64,000 nucleotides of DNA, taken from Platerodrilus igneus (lineage: Eukaryota > Arthropoda > Insecta > Coleoptera > Lycidae). Both the position numbers and the translations under genes were made by a program. This document shows positions 1-10,548 of this stretch, piece after piece (the first letter of the stretch is position 1; each line of letters begins with the position of its first letter). The stretch covers positions 2,976,001-3,040,000 of the forward strand of contig JARFIW010000108.1 in the NCBI GenBank assembly GCA_036346225.1, read 5' to 3'. The notes beneath the pieces were generated by a model, which was not told the origin of the DNA, searched no databases, and saw only the letters and a program-made list of their open reading frames with translations.

Positions 1-126
1 GAAGTGACGGCGTTTCCTGTTCTGATTGGTTCTGTGGCATTACCTGATTTAAATAAGCCAATTCCACGATGGACAAATAAGTGCTGGAGCAATGGGGGTA
101 ACTACGTAAACAACTTCAGTACCTGA
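1..126 (+). CDS. Possible C-terminal exon, arrestin-domain-like (partial, runs off window)
   Basis: The frame starting at base 1 is open for 41 codons and stops with TGA at 124-126. It contains the segment FPVLIGSVALP, which resembles the last beta-strand of the C-terminal arrestin domain in insect arrestin-domain (ARRDC-type) proteins, where a P-I-x-I-G-T-x-P-L pattern is typical. A tail of about 27 residues follows (WTNKCW, then NYVNNFST) with no PPxY motif. A 3'UTR with an AATAAA at about 619-624 would fit. The resemblance is short and the frame could be open by chance in AT-rich DNA; no splice acceptor can be assigned because the window begins here. Confidence 0.3.
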   Translation, partial: EVTAFPVLIGSVALPDLNKPIPRWTNKCWSNGGNYVNNFST

Positions 127-1130
127 ATTCACGAAAGTGATTGTGTTTTAGGGTAGGTCTTTATTGTGTGTCTTGCGATGTAATCCTCGAGTTTCTCGTC
201 CCTACTTTTTCTTACTTTTTTCCTTTAGGGCATTACAGCTATTACCGGCAAGCAACTATGTGAAAGTTTACCGATGCAAGTCACAACGTTGTATGTTTGA
301 CACTTTTGTAAACAGTTTAATATACTTGTTAAAGGATTTTAAGTGCACAGAAGCCTGTGCTCTGTGAAGTACCTACCTCTGGTGCTGGAACCTTTCTCTC
401 AAGAGTGAAATATTTTTGGAAACTTAAAGCGACAGTACTAAATCTTGACAGGTTTCAATGCTGTTGAAGGGCCAGCGACTATTGCTGATCGACAACAATC
501 CGATAATAGAAGCGACTTGTTGAATCGGCCCACTGAAATAGAGGGCTTCTTTATGTGGAATTTAAACGTTGCGTTGTAGTTGCGTATTGCTCTAAAGTAT
601 GGTTGGCTTCAGGAAGTAAAATAAAAACAACGACGTATTGCTAGCTTGTAAAGATCACAAGACCACTTTAGTAAAAAGTAGTTTATTCGTTGTTGTTTCT
701 TATAAAAACCATTAGATTTTAAGGTGGCTATGGAATTGTTGCAATAATTTTATTGGTTAGAGATGTTGCTAGCAACTAATGATATTTTATGGGATTCGTC
801 TATTAAATTATGCATTTTTATGTACTTTCATGCTTTGTAGATATGTGAAAAATATCTTAAATGTTATATTTTTACTTTTCATTGAAAAGATGAAGCGAAA
901 CGGTTTATTTGGTAATTTAACGATACCGTTTTGAAATAATGTTTGTTTGTTTTAATGTCCAGCAGCAGTAGCTGAGAGTTCCTTATCCATATAAAGGTGC
1001 TTAAACTATGGTCTAAGAGATCTGATTCTTCCTATATTGTAAAGTAGATACGGGTTGTTATACCCGTAATTGCTATAAACGTATCATCACGTTATAAGGA
1101 TGATGCAATAGTCAAATTATCATGCACATT
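127..1130 (+). other. Non-coding; possible 3'UTR then no recognisable feature
   Basis: If the open frame at 1-126 is a terminal exon, bases 127 to about 645 would be its 3'UTR, with an AATAAA near 619-624. Beyond that I see only AT-rich sequence without ORFs or repeats that I can relate to anything else in the window. Confidence 0.3.
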
Positions 1131-1600
1131 TAAAGTCAATTTACATACACAATATAAGTAAAACAAATTACTCACGCGGATGGTATTTTGTAGCTAAATC
1201 TCAGGGTCCATCATGTTTTATGGGTTAGGTTACACCATTGCTGAGTTTCAAATAGCCAATTCGTTCTTCCTGTGTCTTCTATGCTCGTAGAGGAATGAAG
1301 GAACACCAGGTAGAGGTACAACAGAAGGTAAAGATAGAGAAATCTACATGCCTAAAAAGAGAAAAGACATACACAAAACAGATAGATGTTCTTGGCTTAA
1401 GGTCTCGTGGCTTAATGCCCGCTTTCGACACTACCCGCACCTGCGCATTCTTTTGCGCAAACGCGACTGTCCGGAATGACGGAAGTTGACAAGTTTTAAT
1501 TTTAAAAAATACGCGGGAATTTTCTTATAAATTATAACTAAATCTAAGACATGTACATTGCCAATTTTTGGCATATAACAGGGTTTTATTCTCGTTACAG
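1131..1600. repeat. Dispersed repeat, copy 1 (partner at 37695-38170)
   Basis: About 470 bp align in the same orientation with 37695-38170. Shared blocks include the stretch around ACAAATTACTCACG, the GGTCTCGTGGCTT / GCCTCGTGGCTT block, a CG-rich block with CGCTTTCGACAC and GCGCANACGCGACTGTC, and a following AAAAAATACGCGG. The middle is more diverged. On the minus strand the shared CGTGAGTAA looks like a splice donor, which could mean an LTR or an untranslated first exon carried by a transposon. No ORF. Confidence 0.6.
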
Positions 1601-3966
1601 TAAGAATTTTTACTTAAGATGTGGATATGTGACATCTTTGCATTTTAGATGAAGATTTTGTGACACTAGTAGTCAGTGCCCCCGAAGTGTCCAAATACAA
1701 AAAATTAAGTTTTAAGCATCTCCTATACGAATCCTTTTGGTTATTCTCATCCAAATTATAAGAAATGGTGCATAAGACTAAGATTTACAAATTTTTTGGC
1801 GCTTAGCCCTTGACTTCGCGATAGGCTTTGGAAGATGATTACTTAAAATCAAATCTTACGAACTAGTTTTTGGACCTAAGATTAAATGATTTATGATATA
1901 TAAAACATGTGAAATGGAAAAAAACTGCGTTAGCGTGGGTTGTAGTAGTAGAATGGCCTTATTCAGATAGATACTCTACAATTTAATGGAACAAAAAAAT
2001 AATTAAACGGGTACGCACGGCAAAGAATTGCAAAAGGTACTTCACTGCATCACACGCACTGACTGTTACTACGTTCCTTTAGTTATGTAACCTAAGATAA
2101 TCTGCCACAATCACGGCGTCCATTCACATAAACTTCTAAGAACCCCTTTTATCGAAGAACGTTCCCATTGGTCGAGACATTGATCACATATTTTTTAAAG
2201 CGTGTGAAAACGTCTATTCGATAAAATACATATAATAAATTATAGATGTGTCCCCCTACAGTACAGGGGCCTTAAACTACATATTCATAATGCGTTATAA
2301 CTTAAATTAGTGATGGGGAAATAATGCTTTCAATTTCGGATTGGAAATCCCCTATATCTAATTATTAAATTAAGTTTGTGACGCCCAAGAGCATAACAGA
2401 ATTTCAGGTGTTGGTCTGAGTATTTTTTATAAACATTCAGTAGTACGGATCTGCACTCCACCATGTTCTAGTAAGAGCTTTCATCGTATTAATTCCTTTT
2501 GTAACTGTTTTGCTACAGTTTTTTATGCGTTTTGTCTACTTCATTTGGTTGTTAAATTTTGTTGTCGCTTTTAATGTAGTAATCTATGCGCATTTTGATG
2601 ATTTCTTTAAACGTTTTACCTATGCATCAGATCAGAATTATGGGTCTATAATAAAGTGTTTGTCGAGTTCTTTGCCTGGTTTTTAGATTGGTACAATAGT
2701 TTACTCTTTCCATTCTATTGGTACTTCAGCCTGTTACCGTTAACCCCCCCAACCTCTTAATTAATTAATAAGGTTCAATTGTGCAAATTTCTATCTATAA
2801 ATTAACACTATGGCTCATGGTCTCCGGGGACGAACTTCTCTCATGGTCTTGGTGGTTTGATTTCCCGCTGATTATATAACGTTGTTACTATCAATATATC
2901 TGTAGTGCCCTAAAGTCAGAAGGTAGTAAAGTAGAGACGGGAAATTCGAGCACTACATCGAAACAGGCGGTAACGCACTCTCCCCAAAAAAGCACAACCG
3001 CTTCTGTAAAGGTCGGCACTAAAAGTATTCATATAATTACCCTTGTCATAGATCTTGCTTTGTCCCTCACCAGATTGGACTATTTAAACCGGCTGATGTC
3101 TTACACCAAATGGGAATACGAAGGGTATTGTCACTTGGAGAGCGCGTGTTCACATACTTTTCTTGAAAGCGATAAAAATCACCGAGGCGGTATCTTAACA
3201 TATTTATGCATGTGGAAACCATTTTAGCCTAACAATGTAAATAATAATTTATAAAATAACCAGGACCGAATTTATGAAACAAAAAGAAATTCCTTTACTT
3301 TTAAACAAATTATAATTGATTTAGTAGATAGGCGGCACTGGGATATTCAGAGACTGAAGAAGGCATGTTACGAGTTTATTCACTTAACACCCAACAGGAT
3401 GTTCCTTTTAATATTTGTTGAATATATGTACTAGCTGTTCTTTCATCTCTCTTTGCAAATGGAGTACCATCGAGTATGTATACAAGTCCTCACCCGATGT
3501 AGTATTCTTTTTCCTCTTTAATACTAGCTCTAATTCTTTGCTGATTATTGCTTAAGAAGACTCTATTATTACATTCTAGCGATTTCATTGAGCATGTTAT
3601 GTGTGGCGGCGTTAATGTCTTCAGTAACGTCTGTGGCCATTCCACATGCCTCCTGGTAGTACTGTGTATTTTGTCGAGTGTTAGCAAACTTACGAACTAC
3701 TTTCTAAACCGTTGAAATAAACGTGTTGTTGCTTAGCCTTTCTTTTTTTTTTCCCTCTCAATACGCTTCTAGTCTGTGCGATAGACTTTTGCAATGTAAA
3801 TAGTTTGGTTCTGAATTGTTTCCTTTTTGTCTTAAGGGCCTTGCTTCTATTTTGGACCATTTTCTGCATTCTTTATCCCATTAATCCGATATTTTTGAGT
3901 ATTTTATGCTCACATTTTGCTTCCGCTTTGGGCATGGCTGTATCGGCAGCTTTTTTAAAGTTGGGG
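1601..3966. other. AT-rich sequence, nothing recognised
   Basis: No coding-like frame, tRNA head, microsatellite or clear relation to other repeats in the window was found here by eye. Confidence 0.5.
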
Positions 3967-4211
3967 GGCTATGTGGATCAGACTGGTTCGCGTGTGACTA
4001 CTAAGCCAAATGTCGCGGGTTCGATTCCCAACACGGCCCTTTTTTACAAAAATACGTTCGAATGAGAGGTACAACATAGGTCCCACGTGTGTGTTGTTAC
4101 ACACGTTAAAGACCCTACCTAGCTTCGAACAACAAGGGTTCGGGAAAATTCAAAATTCAATTCCTGGCAAATGTAGTACCTTCGTGTGGAGCGTTGGAAA
4201 ATCAGACAGGT
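3967..4211 (+). mobile_element. tRNA-derived SINE, copy 1
   Basis: It starts with a diverged tRNA-like head (GGCTATGTGGATCAGACTGG) containing a B-box-like GGTTCGATTCC at 4019-4029, followed by the same body as the copies at 20.6, 23.2 and 50.5 kb. Shared body blocks are GAATGAGAGGTA, a GT-rich block, ACGTTAAAGA, CTGGCAAATGTAGTACCTTCG and a terminal GGAGCGTTGGAAAATCA. No convincing target-site duplication. Internal short frames are shadows of the repeat. Confidence 0.7.
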
Positions 4212-4219
4212 AAATACTA

Positions 4220-5160
4220 GACAATAAACTATAGAATTACTGTTCAAATACACAGTATTTGATATCACGGACAATTAATACGCTACATCTTATCGTCCAA
4301 ATTTAGAACAAAAAATAAAAACGTTTCTGTTCCGATTTGCTGGTTTTCTTTCTTACGATTATATTCTCCTTAAATACGCCACCGTTCCCGAACGTTCCGA
4401 TTACATTCTAGGAGGTCTGACTCATCCCATGATGTAATAATTAACTGTAATTTCGTATGTTCCTATCCTTAATGGCCTGTCAGTTTAAGCTTTTTGCAAT
4501 CATAAAATTTTAATATCTTATTATGAATGGAACTAATAGTTTGTGTCTTTCTCTCTATTATAATTTTATAACTTCTGTAGTAATTTACAGCAATTAAAAC
4601 TTGTTTTCTTATCTGGTTTATAGGCTTTACAGATGTTATCGCGTTCCGCGAATTACTTAATTTATGTGTGTTATTCATAAAGTAAATTCGCAGTCCTTTA
4701 CAAATTGATTTATGGTTTTCGAAGAGACTGGAAATATTACGTTTTGGATTAAATAACATTTAATAAAATATTTATAAGAGGATAGCTTGACATTGAAATT
4801 ATTTAGTATTCTTAAAGTGGATGAATGTTTACATCATAGAACTCGCTTACGGTTTTCCAGTCTGCAATAAAACCTGTTTTTAACAGGTCTTTTTCAAGAG
4901 GATAAATATTTATAAACTTGTTTTTCGGTCAGGGGGTGCTTTTGTATTTTCGCGGATAACTTGTTTTAAAATTGAGCTTTATTTTTAAAAAGGACGTCTT
5001 AACACTATATGTACTTAAAGCGTGTTATTTTACATGGAATTTCACTTATGTACTATGAAATAATAAGCTTATATCACTAGAAATATTATACAAAGTAAAA
5101 ATGAAATATTTGAAAATTTGTTATTTTCTCAGTTTTGGCTCGGTTTCTCTTACAGAATCT
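4220..5160 (+). repeat. Diverged single arm of the 16.2-19.3 kb fold-back family
   Basis: It aligns, diverged and with indels, to 18260-19330 in the same orientation. Matched landmarks are GATTACATTCT, TGATGTAA followed by AATTA, TTAATGGCCTG versus TTAATGAGCTG, TTATCTGGTTT, TCTGCAATAAA and a terminal ATTATACAAAGTAAAAAT versus ATTATACATAGTAAAAAT. The SINE at 3967-4211 abuts its inner end. I could not find a partner left arm upstream. Confidence 0.55.
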
Positions 5161-5198
5161 GGTGCTCTATGACCACTTGCAACTTCCTTATCACACAT

Positions 5199-5218
5199 GT
5201 ATATATATATATATATAT
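5199..5218. repeat. (AT)n microsatellite, LTR-element insertion site
   Basis: About ten AT dinucleotides directly abut the first base of the left LTR. A matching AT run (12648-12663) abuts the other LTR, so the element appears to have inserted into an AT microsatellite. The target-site duplication is therefore hidden in the repeat. Confidence 0.8.
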
Positions 5219-7339
5219 TGCTGTGATATACTCCTTTGAATGCGGGAACTGGGTCCTTTCAACAAAAAAATTCTAGTCCCACAGATTGAGCGTCATAAAC
5301 GGCTGTGATCCTCTTTTCGCCTCGGCTGCTCACCTAATGTTATAAACCTCCTCATTCATAAAAAAAAACAACACATTCCTACCAAAAACATCAACGTTAA
5401 CTCTATTTACATCAATATTCAGAATACATTAAAATTTCAAAATTAAAACTCAGCATAAATTTCAGTTTTAAAAGAATTTCAAGATTAATTTTATTATCAT
5501 TTTAATGTGCATCCAAAATTAAAGTCCTTGTTGGATGCCTACTAATTAATATAACAATATAAGCAGACCGGAGTCTGAGTATAAAGGAGCATCTACCACC
5601 CCTGTACGTTAATTAACCAGGTTCGTCTAATTGAGCTCAAAGACATACCCAACTTTTCATCATATTACCGAACATCAAAACTAAATACCCCTTTCTACTT
5701 AAACAAGCAAATTTCATCTTAAAATTAAAATTTTATGGTTAGTACAATTTCACTAATGTCCATTTAAAGTAAATCAATTATAAAGTTATTCAACACACAC
5801 AAAATGTCAAACAAAATAGTATAATTTACCTGAAGGTCACCGCCCTCGCAGCTTCAATGCACATCATCCCTTAGTTAATCACACCATTCCAACAGGATTA
5901 TATTTACGGCTTCTAATTCTCAACGCTTTTAAAATTTTCTCCATCACCATTTATTTAAAGTTGTTTCTGGGCTTTTCCGGAATTCATCTGTGTATATCTG
6001 ACCCTTGTTTCGTGGATCCAGACACGTATTTGAACCATTTAATTATTAACACCCCGAAAATAGCAAATAACTTCATACTTCTTTCACCAATATACGCCAA
6101 AACTGCCTACTTTTGTGTATACATTTGTCGTTGTAAATTTTGCTAATTGGTACAGTGAAACTAAATTTTATTACCTTGTATCTAAGTGCACTGAAGTACA
6201 TTCATGTTAGCACGTAAGTAACCAACTATTTTGAATCACTAAAATATACGAGCAAAATTTTAAATTATTTTATCAAACTAAAATGCACTGTTTAACATCT
6301 TCAATCAAGTCGCGGATGTACGAGCTTTTAACGCATCGAATAGTCAAAAGTCTAAGAGGGCTTGTTTATATTCATCTCGGTATATATAGCAAAAAGCCGG
6401 CACGTCGCTTTTGTCCTCAAAACGGGTAATTCTAAAGAATTCCTTATTCTATGTTCCCAGTCCGTCGCTCGCGCGTCGGTTTTTACGAATTTTCACTCGT
6501 CCCAGTTAAATCTCAGAAATTTCAACACGGCACGCAACGTCTGGAAATAACCGATTAAATTTTATACAGAGCTGTTATTTTTACCTCTCAAGTTTGCCTT
6601 TACTTTTAACCAATCGCAACCCCATGACGTTGCGCTACTCACGCCTTTTACTATATGTGTCTCGTTCTTGCGCATATTATCTGTCTCTATCTAACCTGCT
6701 CTTATTGATGCAAAGTGATATTCCTTATTATCGATTATTTTAGTCCACATGGAGTGTGAAATAACCCACCTTTAGCATTTCTTGTAACTATTATGCGACG
6801 TTTTCCCAAGATTCTCTGAAACCATTTGTTATCTGCAAACTTTTCGCCGTATGTGACATTTAAACTACGCAGGTGTTCAACATAATATTAATTCTCAGAG
6901 CTTTATTTTCTGGTATTATAATCTTGGGTTTTACAAGTTTCTATAGATATTATCTGTTACTAACGGTTCAATTAACTTCAATTAAAATTAATACTCTTTA
7001 ATTTTTAGTGAATCCTAATTAAATATTCAATTATTATTTGTACATTTCGTTTAATACTCGTTGCCCAAACTTGAATCAATTAATATAAATCTTGCACGTA
7101 ATTTCCATTTGATTCTTTACTTTGGAATAATTAAATTACACGTTGGGCATTTTAAAACTGCTTATTTTATATAAAGCGTCTTGTAAATAATTTTAATCTC
7201 TTATTTTTAATAAAACGAATGAATTTTTATTCTCCACGGGTTTTAATAAAGCGTATTATCTAATAAACTTCCTTATACACGGTGATTAAAATTATTTGAT
7301 GTAATCCATTAATTTTCTACCCTGGTCTAAATATGAGTA
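5219..7339 (-). repeat. 3' LTR (2121 bp) of the minus-strand element
   Basis: On the + strand it begins TGCTGTGATATACTCC and ends TAAATATGAGTA. It matches 10549-12648 almost base for base. It keeps a 27-bp stretch near 7050-7077 that the other LTR lacks. A TATATATA motif at about 6379-6386 could be the LTR promoter (minus strand). Its short frames are not coding. Confidence 0.9.
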
Positions 7340-7350
7340 TTTTCCCCCTA
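7340..7350 (-). other. Polypurine tract
   Basis: On the minus strand the sequence is TAGGGGGAAAA, directly abutting the start of the 3' LTR. This is the expected site for plus-strand priming in reverse transcription. Confidence 0.75.
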
Positions 7351-7922
7351 TTTGAATACAAATAATCCCACTTATTTGAATTCAAATATAAAACATTTAG
7401 ACAAAAAAAATTACAAAAAACTGCCTATCTCTCTCTACCCTTATCTATCTAACTTACCTACTTTGTCTCCAATCGAAAAAAAAATATTTACACCTATCCT
7501 ATATCCCTATCCTATTCCTAACTCTCACCTAATTTTATAAACTGAAATTATCCCTAACTTCATCCTACTTATCCATCTAATCCTATATACATCCTATATA
7601 CCTATCCTATTCCTAACTTTTAACTAATCTTCACTATACTTTACTTCCCCCTACCTAATCCTATATGCCTATCCTACTCTTACTCTATTCCTAACTCTCC
7701 ACTAATCTTCTATGAAATATCTACACTTAACCTATCTTATTTTCTTCCTACATTTACTCTTTATTCTCATCCTAAACCTATTCCTAATTATCTCCCATAT
7801 TCATCCTATACCTAGCTTTATTTTCTATAAACACTTACTTCTACTTTTCTATATACACCTATTCTTTCCCTTGTTCTATATCTATACTAAAGTTCACCTA
7901 TCTCTATCCTTTGTTCATTAAG
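7351..7922 (-). repeat. Pyrimidine-rich (minus: purine-rich) tract in place of pol
   Basis: About 570 bp of imperfect CCTATCCTATTCCTAAC-type repeats occupy the place where the remaining RT, RNase H and integrase would be expected. The bias is strong: the + strand is nearly all C/T/A. Frames such as 7352-7540 and 7712-7921 are products of this bias and not genes. Confidence 0.7.
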
Positions 7923-8511
7923 TTATTTAAATCTAACTCTCTTCTTGACCCTCCAAGTCTTCCTTCTTACCATCCTAATACTCTTCATCCCTATCTCTCC
8001 CCCTTCTATATCTATACTTAACATCTCTATTTTCTCACATACAATAAACTTATCATCCCTCTTATCCTGACTCTTAAATATTACTTCTTCTTCAGTCCCT
8101 ACACTTGCCTGTTTCTCATTTATCATTGTGTCCCTTTCTGCCGACAAACCAAACGGTACTACTTTACAACTCTCGATTTTTCTCTCTACGGAAAATCCTA
8201 CGTACCTTCTAGAATTTTTGTGTAATGGAATCCGCCAGAATGAATTCCTTAAATCTACTTTATTAAAAAACAAACTTGCCATTTAACCTCGTCAAAAATG
8301 ATTCTGCCTTCCCCTGCTCCCGATATGCTGCTGTTGCTTCTACCCCCACTAATTCTGCATGTTTTTGTACTAAAGCTTGAACCTCTACTCTCCTATCCTC
8401 TGGACATCTTATTGTGTTGATCTGTTTTACTTCATCATCCTCTACCTCTACTACATTAATATTCAACCCCGTGTCATCCTCTGTGACTTCATAACTGCCC
8501 TTCCATGGCAC
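7923..8511 (-). pseudogene. Reverse transcriptase N-terminal fragment (deleted pol)
   Basis: Two short frames overlap. The first (8511-8263) reads as the linker between protease and RT. The second (8282-7923) opens with NKVDLRNSFWRIPLHKNSRR and continues to VVPFGLS, matching the Gypsy RT pattern of a conserved D-L-x-S-G/S-x-W-Q-I-P-L block followed by V-M-P-F-G-L. The RT start and the YxDD active-site block are both missing: the linker joins straight into the D-L block, and the sequence degenerates into purine-rich DNA after FGLS. It cannot encode an active RT. Confidence 0.8.
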
Positions 8512-8535
8512 TACCCTATCCTTAATCCTTATTAC

Positions 8536-8960
8536 CTACCGTTCCATATCTATCAAAACCCCTAACTTCATCATACAGTCAACACCTAAAATGCTCTGAA
8601 ACTTCAGTCCAGGTACAATTACAAACTCCTGTTCACAGCTTAAACCTCCTATCTCTATCCTAAGCACCACAACACTATTTACTACAGCAAACTTCTTTTT
8701 ATTTGGAGCTACTAAATGGCTACGCTTTATAGGCATAATTCTATCACAAACCTTATCCCTAATTTTGCTGACGAATTCCTCCGATATTAAACTCGCCTCT
8801 GCCCCTGTATCAAGTAATACTTCTACATTATTCTCAAAAATTTCTAAATTAATAATTGGCAAACATAATTTTTCCTCAGTTTCTGGCTCTACTTCCTCCT
8901 CAATTTTGAAAAATTCACGTGGATGTTCATATACATTTACACTGAAATCTAGTGGTCTGT
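8536..8960 (-). CDS. Retropepsin (aspartic protease) of the LTR element
   Basis: The frame holds VLLDTGAEASLISEEF, the catalytic D-T-G-A signature of retroviral-type proteases, and ends with ILGVDCMMKLGV, matching the conserved I-L-G-x-D-x-L C-terminal block. The first methionine gives 108 residues (8862-8536), but the frame is open upstream to about 8960 and overlaps the end of gag in a different frame, so expression probably depends on ribosomal frameshifting. It stops after LIDMER; resuming the downstream RT linker would need another frame change. The catalytic residues look intact. Confidence 0.85.
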
Positions 8961-9904
8961 CGCGTTCTAAAATCCTGTCTCGTCCTGTTTTCAGTGCTTG
9001 GTCCTGGTTGTCCTTCTACAACCTGTGCGTACGTCCTCCTCGTGTTAATATCCGTGTCCCTGTCTCTATTCGGCGTGCTGGTCACAGTCCTGTTTACCTC
9101 CGGTAAACTGTTCTGTCGCGTGTAACTAGGTCTTGGCGTCGGTCCCCTAGTCGCACTATTGCTCCTGTATTCCTGTCCTCGTCGTTCCCAATTCGGTCGA
9201 AAATTTCTGTTGTAGTCAGGCCGTCTCGGATAATTCGGTGTCCTGTTGTCAAACCTAAGTGTGTTAACGTTTCGTTCTCGTATCTCTCTTGTCCGTCCAA
9301 CACATACATCGTCATATCTCTGTAAGTATTCCAAAAACGTCTCCCGTTCTGTGATGTTTTGTAAGGCCACGTGTTGTCTAATTTCCAGTTCAAAATGTCG
9401 TGATAGGTACTTGATTATCTGTCTGTCCGTCAATGGTGGATTCAGTTGTTTGGCCACACTGTACTTGCGGATGGCATATTGCTCCCTAGAACCTGCAAAC
9501 TCTCCCTTAAATTTTCCTGTAATCAAGTCGTCCCTAATCTGATCCTGTTTGTGATCAATCCAGTAATGTTGTAAAAATTTGTTTTCAAAGTCCTGATACG
9601 TGTCTATGTCATGTCCTACTAAATTGTACCATGCCTCCGCATTGTCCTTTAATAAAGCCTTTATCGTATTTAGTTTAGTCTGTTCGTCAAATAAATTTCC
9701 CACTAGATTTCTTACACTATTAATAAAAATTTGTGGATTTACCCTGTTATCGCCATAAAACTTCATGTGTTGGTCCAATGATACTCCACCTGTAGAAAAT
9801 CTGGGACCATCCCCCGTTAAATTTGACATGTTGTATTTGATACTACTAACTTCGCGTTCTACCCTGCCTAACTGATCCCTACATGAGTCCGTCACTTCAG
9901 TCAT
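8927..9904 (-). CDS. Gag-like protein of the LTR element (325 aa)
   Basis: This is the longest clean frame in the window. Residues about 45-210 form a capsid-like region: a MKFYGDNRVNPQIFINSVRN segment, then ALLKDNAEAWYNLV and a FLQHYW block, as seen in Gypsy-type gag capsids. The C-terminal third is rich in R, N, P and T and lacks a clear CCHC knuckle, so RNA binding may rest on the basic tail. It starts at ATG 9904 and overlaps the protease frame at its 3' end. The intact frame agrees with a recent insertion. A second frame at 9094-9393 is a shadow. Confidence 0.85.
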   Translation of the reverse strand: MTEVTDSCRDQLGRVEREVSSIKYNMSNLTGDGPRFSTGGVSLDQHMKFYGDNRVNPQIFINSVRNLVGNLFDEQTKLNTIKALLKDNAEAWYNLVGHDIDTYQDFENKFLQHYWIDHKQDQIRDDLITGKFKGEFAGSREQYAIRKYSVAKQLNPPLTDRQIIKYLSRHFELEIRQHVALQNITERETFLEYLQRYDDVCVGRTREIRERNVNTLRFDNRTPNYPRRPDYNRNFRPNWERRGQEYRSNSATRGPTPRPSYTRQNSLPEVNRTVTSTPNRDRDTDINTRRTYAQVVEGQPGPSTENRTRQDFRTRQTTRFQCKCI

Positions 9905-9987
9905 TTTATATTAATCTCTTCTTCACAAAAATGCGTACTTCGGACCTTAAATGTCCCATTTCCTGTCGAAGACCTGTAATATCACGC

Positions 9988-10404
9988 TCATTTTATCAAC
10001 CCTATTTTCAACTTCCCCATCTTTACGGTAAGACTATTTTTAAATTCTGAAACTTCTTGATTCGTCTTATCTATTTTCTGACTAATCTCCTCTAACTTCC
10101 TGTTCGATTCTTCACTCATTCGGTCAAATTTTCGATTTGAGTCCTCTCTCGCTCTATTCGATTCATCGCTTAGCAGTTCTAATTTTCTGTTAGACTCCTA
10201 CATCGCTCTATTCGATTCTTCCCTAGCTAATCGCATTTCCTCTAACATTCTCATCATTAACTCATTTCCTGTTTCTCCTGATTCCGTCCTCGACTGATCT
10301 CTACTGCCTCCAGCTTCTTCCATTTTCGAAATTTTCTCACACAATGCACTATCGTCACTTCCAATTTCCACTCCTTGACTCCTTAACCACTCCTTTCTCT
10401 GCAT
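9988..10404 (-). pseudogene. Coiled-coil leader ORF of the LTR element, with in-frame stop
   Basis: From ATG 10404 the frame encodes a polar protein with repeated ESNRK/ESNRA heptad-like blocks (ESNRAM, ESNRKLELL, ESNRARED, SNRKFDRM, ESNRKLEEI), strongly predicting a coiled coil. A TAG at 10198-10200 interrupts it after ESNRAM, and the same frame continues in register to a TGA at 9988-9990. The region lies between the primer-binding site and gag, so it is either a separate leader ORF or a gag N-terminal oligomerisation domain. The stop may be a mutation or a readthrough site. Confidence 0.6.
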
Positions 10405-10522
10405 ACGTTCAAATCACTCACACACTCTAAAAATACTCTTAAATTTATACACAAACAGAAACTCTCTTTCTCAGATCGCCAGTTTCCTGGAATAAAATAA
10501 CAAAATTTTATTTGGAGCTCGA

Positions 10523-10543
10523 GCCCTCACGTTGTGGTCGCCA
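10523..10543 (-). other. Primer-binding site, tRNA-Lys-like
   Basis: Five bases inside the LTR boundary the minus strand reads TGGCGACCACAACGTGAGGG. It starts with the TGG expected to pair with a tRNA CCA end and resembles, with a 2-base insertion, the tRNA-Lys complement TGGCGCCCAACGTGGGG. The pairing is inferred; another tRNA could fit better. Confidence 0.55.
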
Positions 10544-10548
10544 AAATT

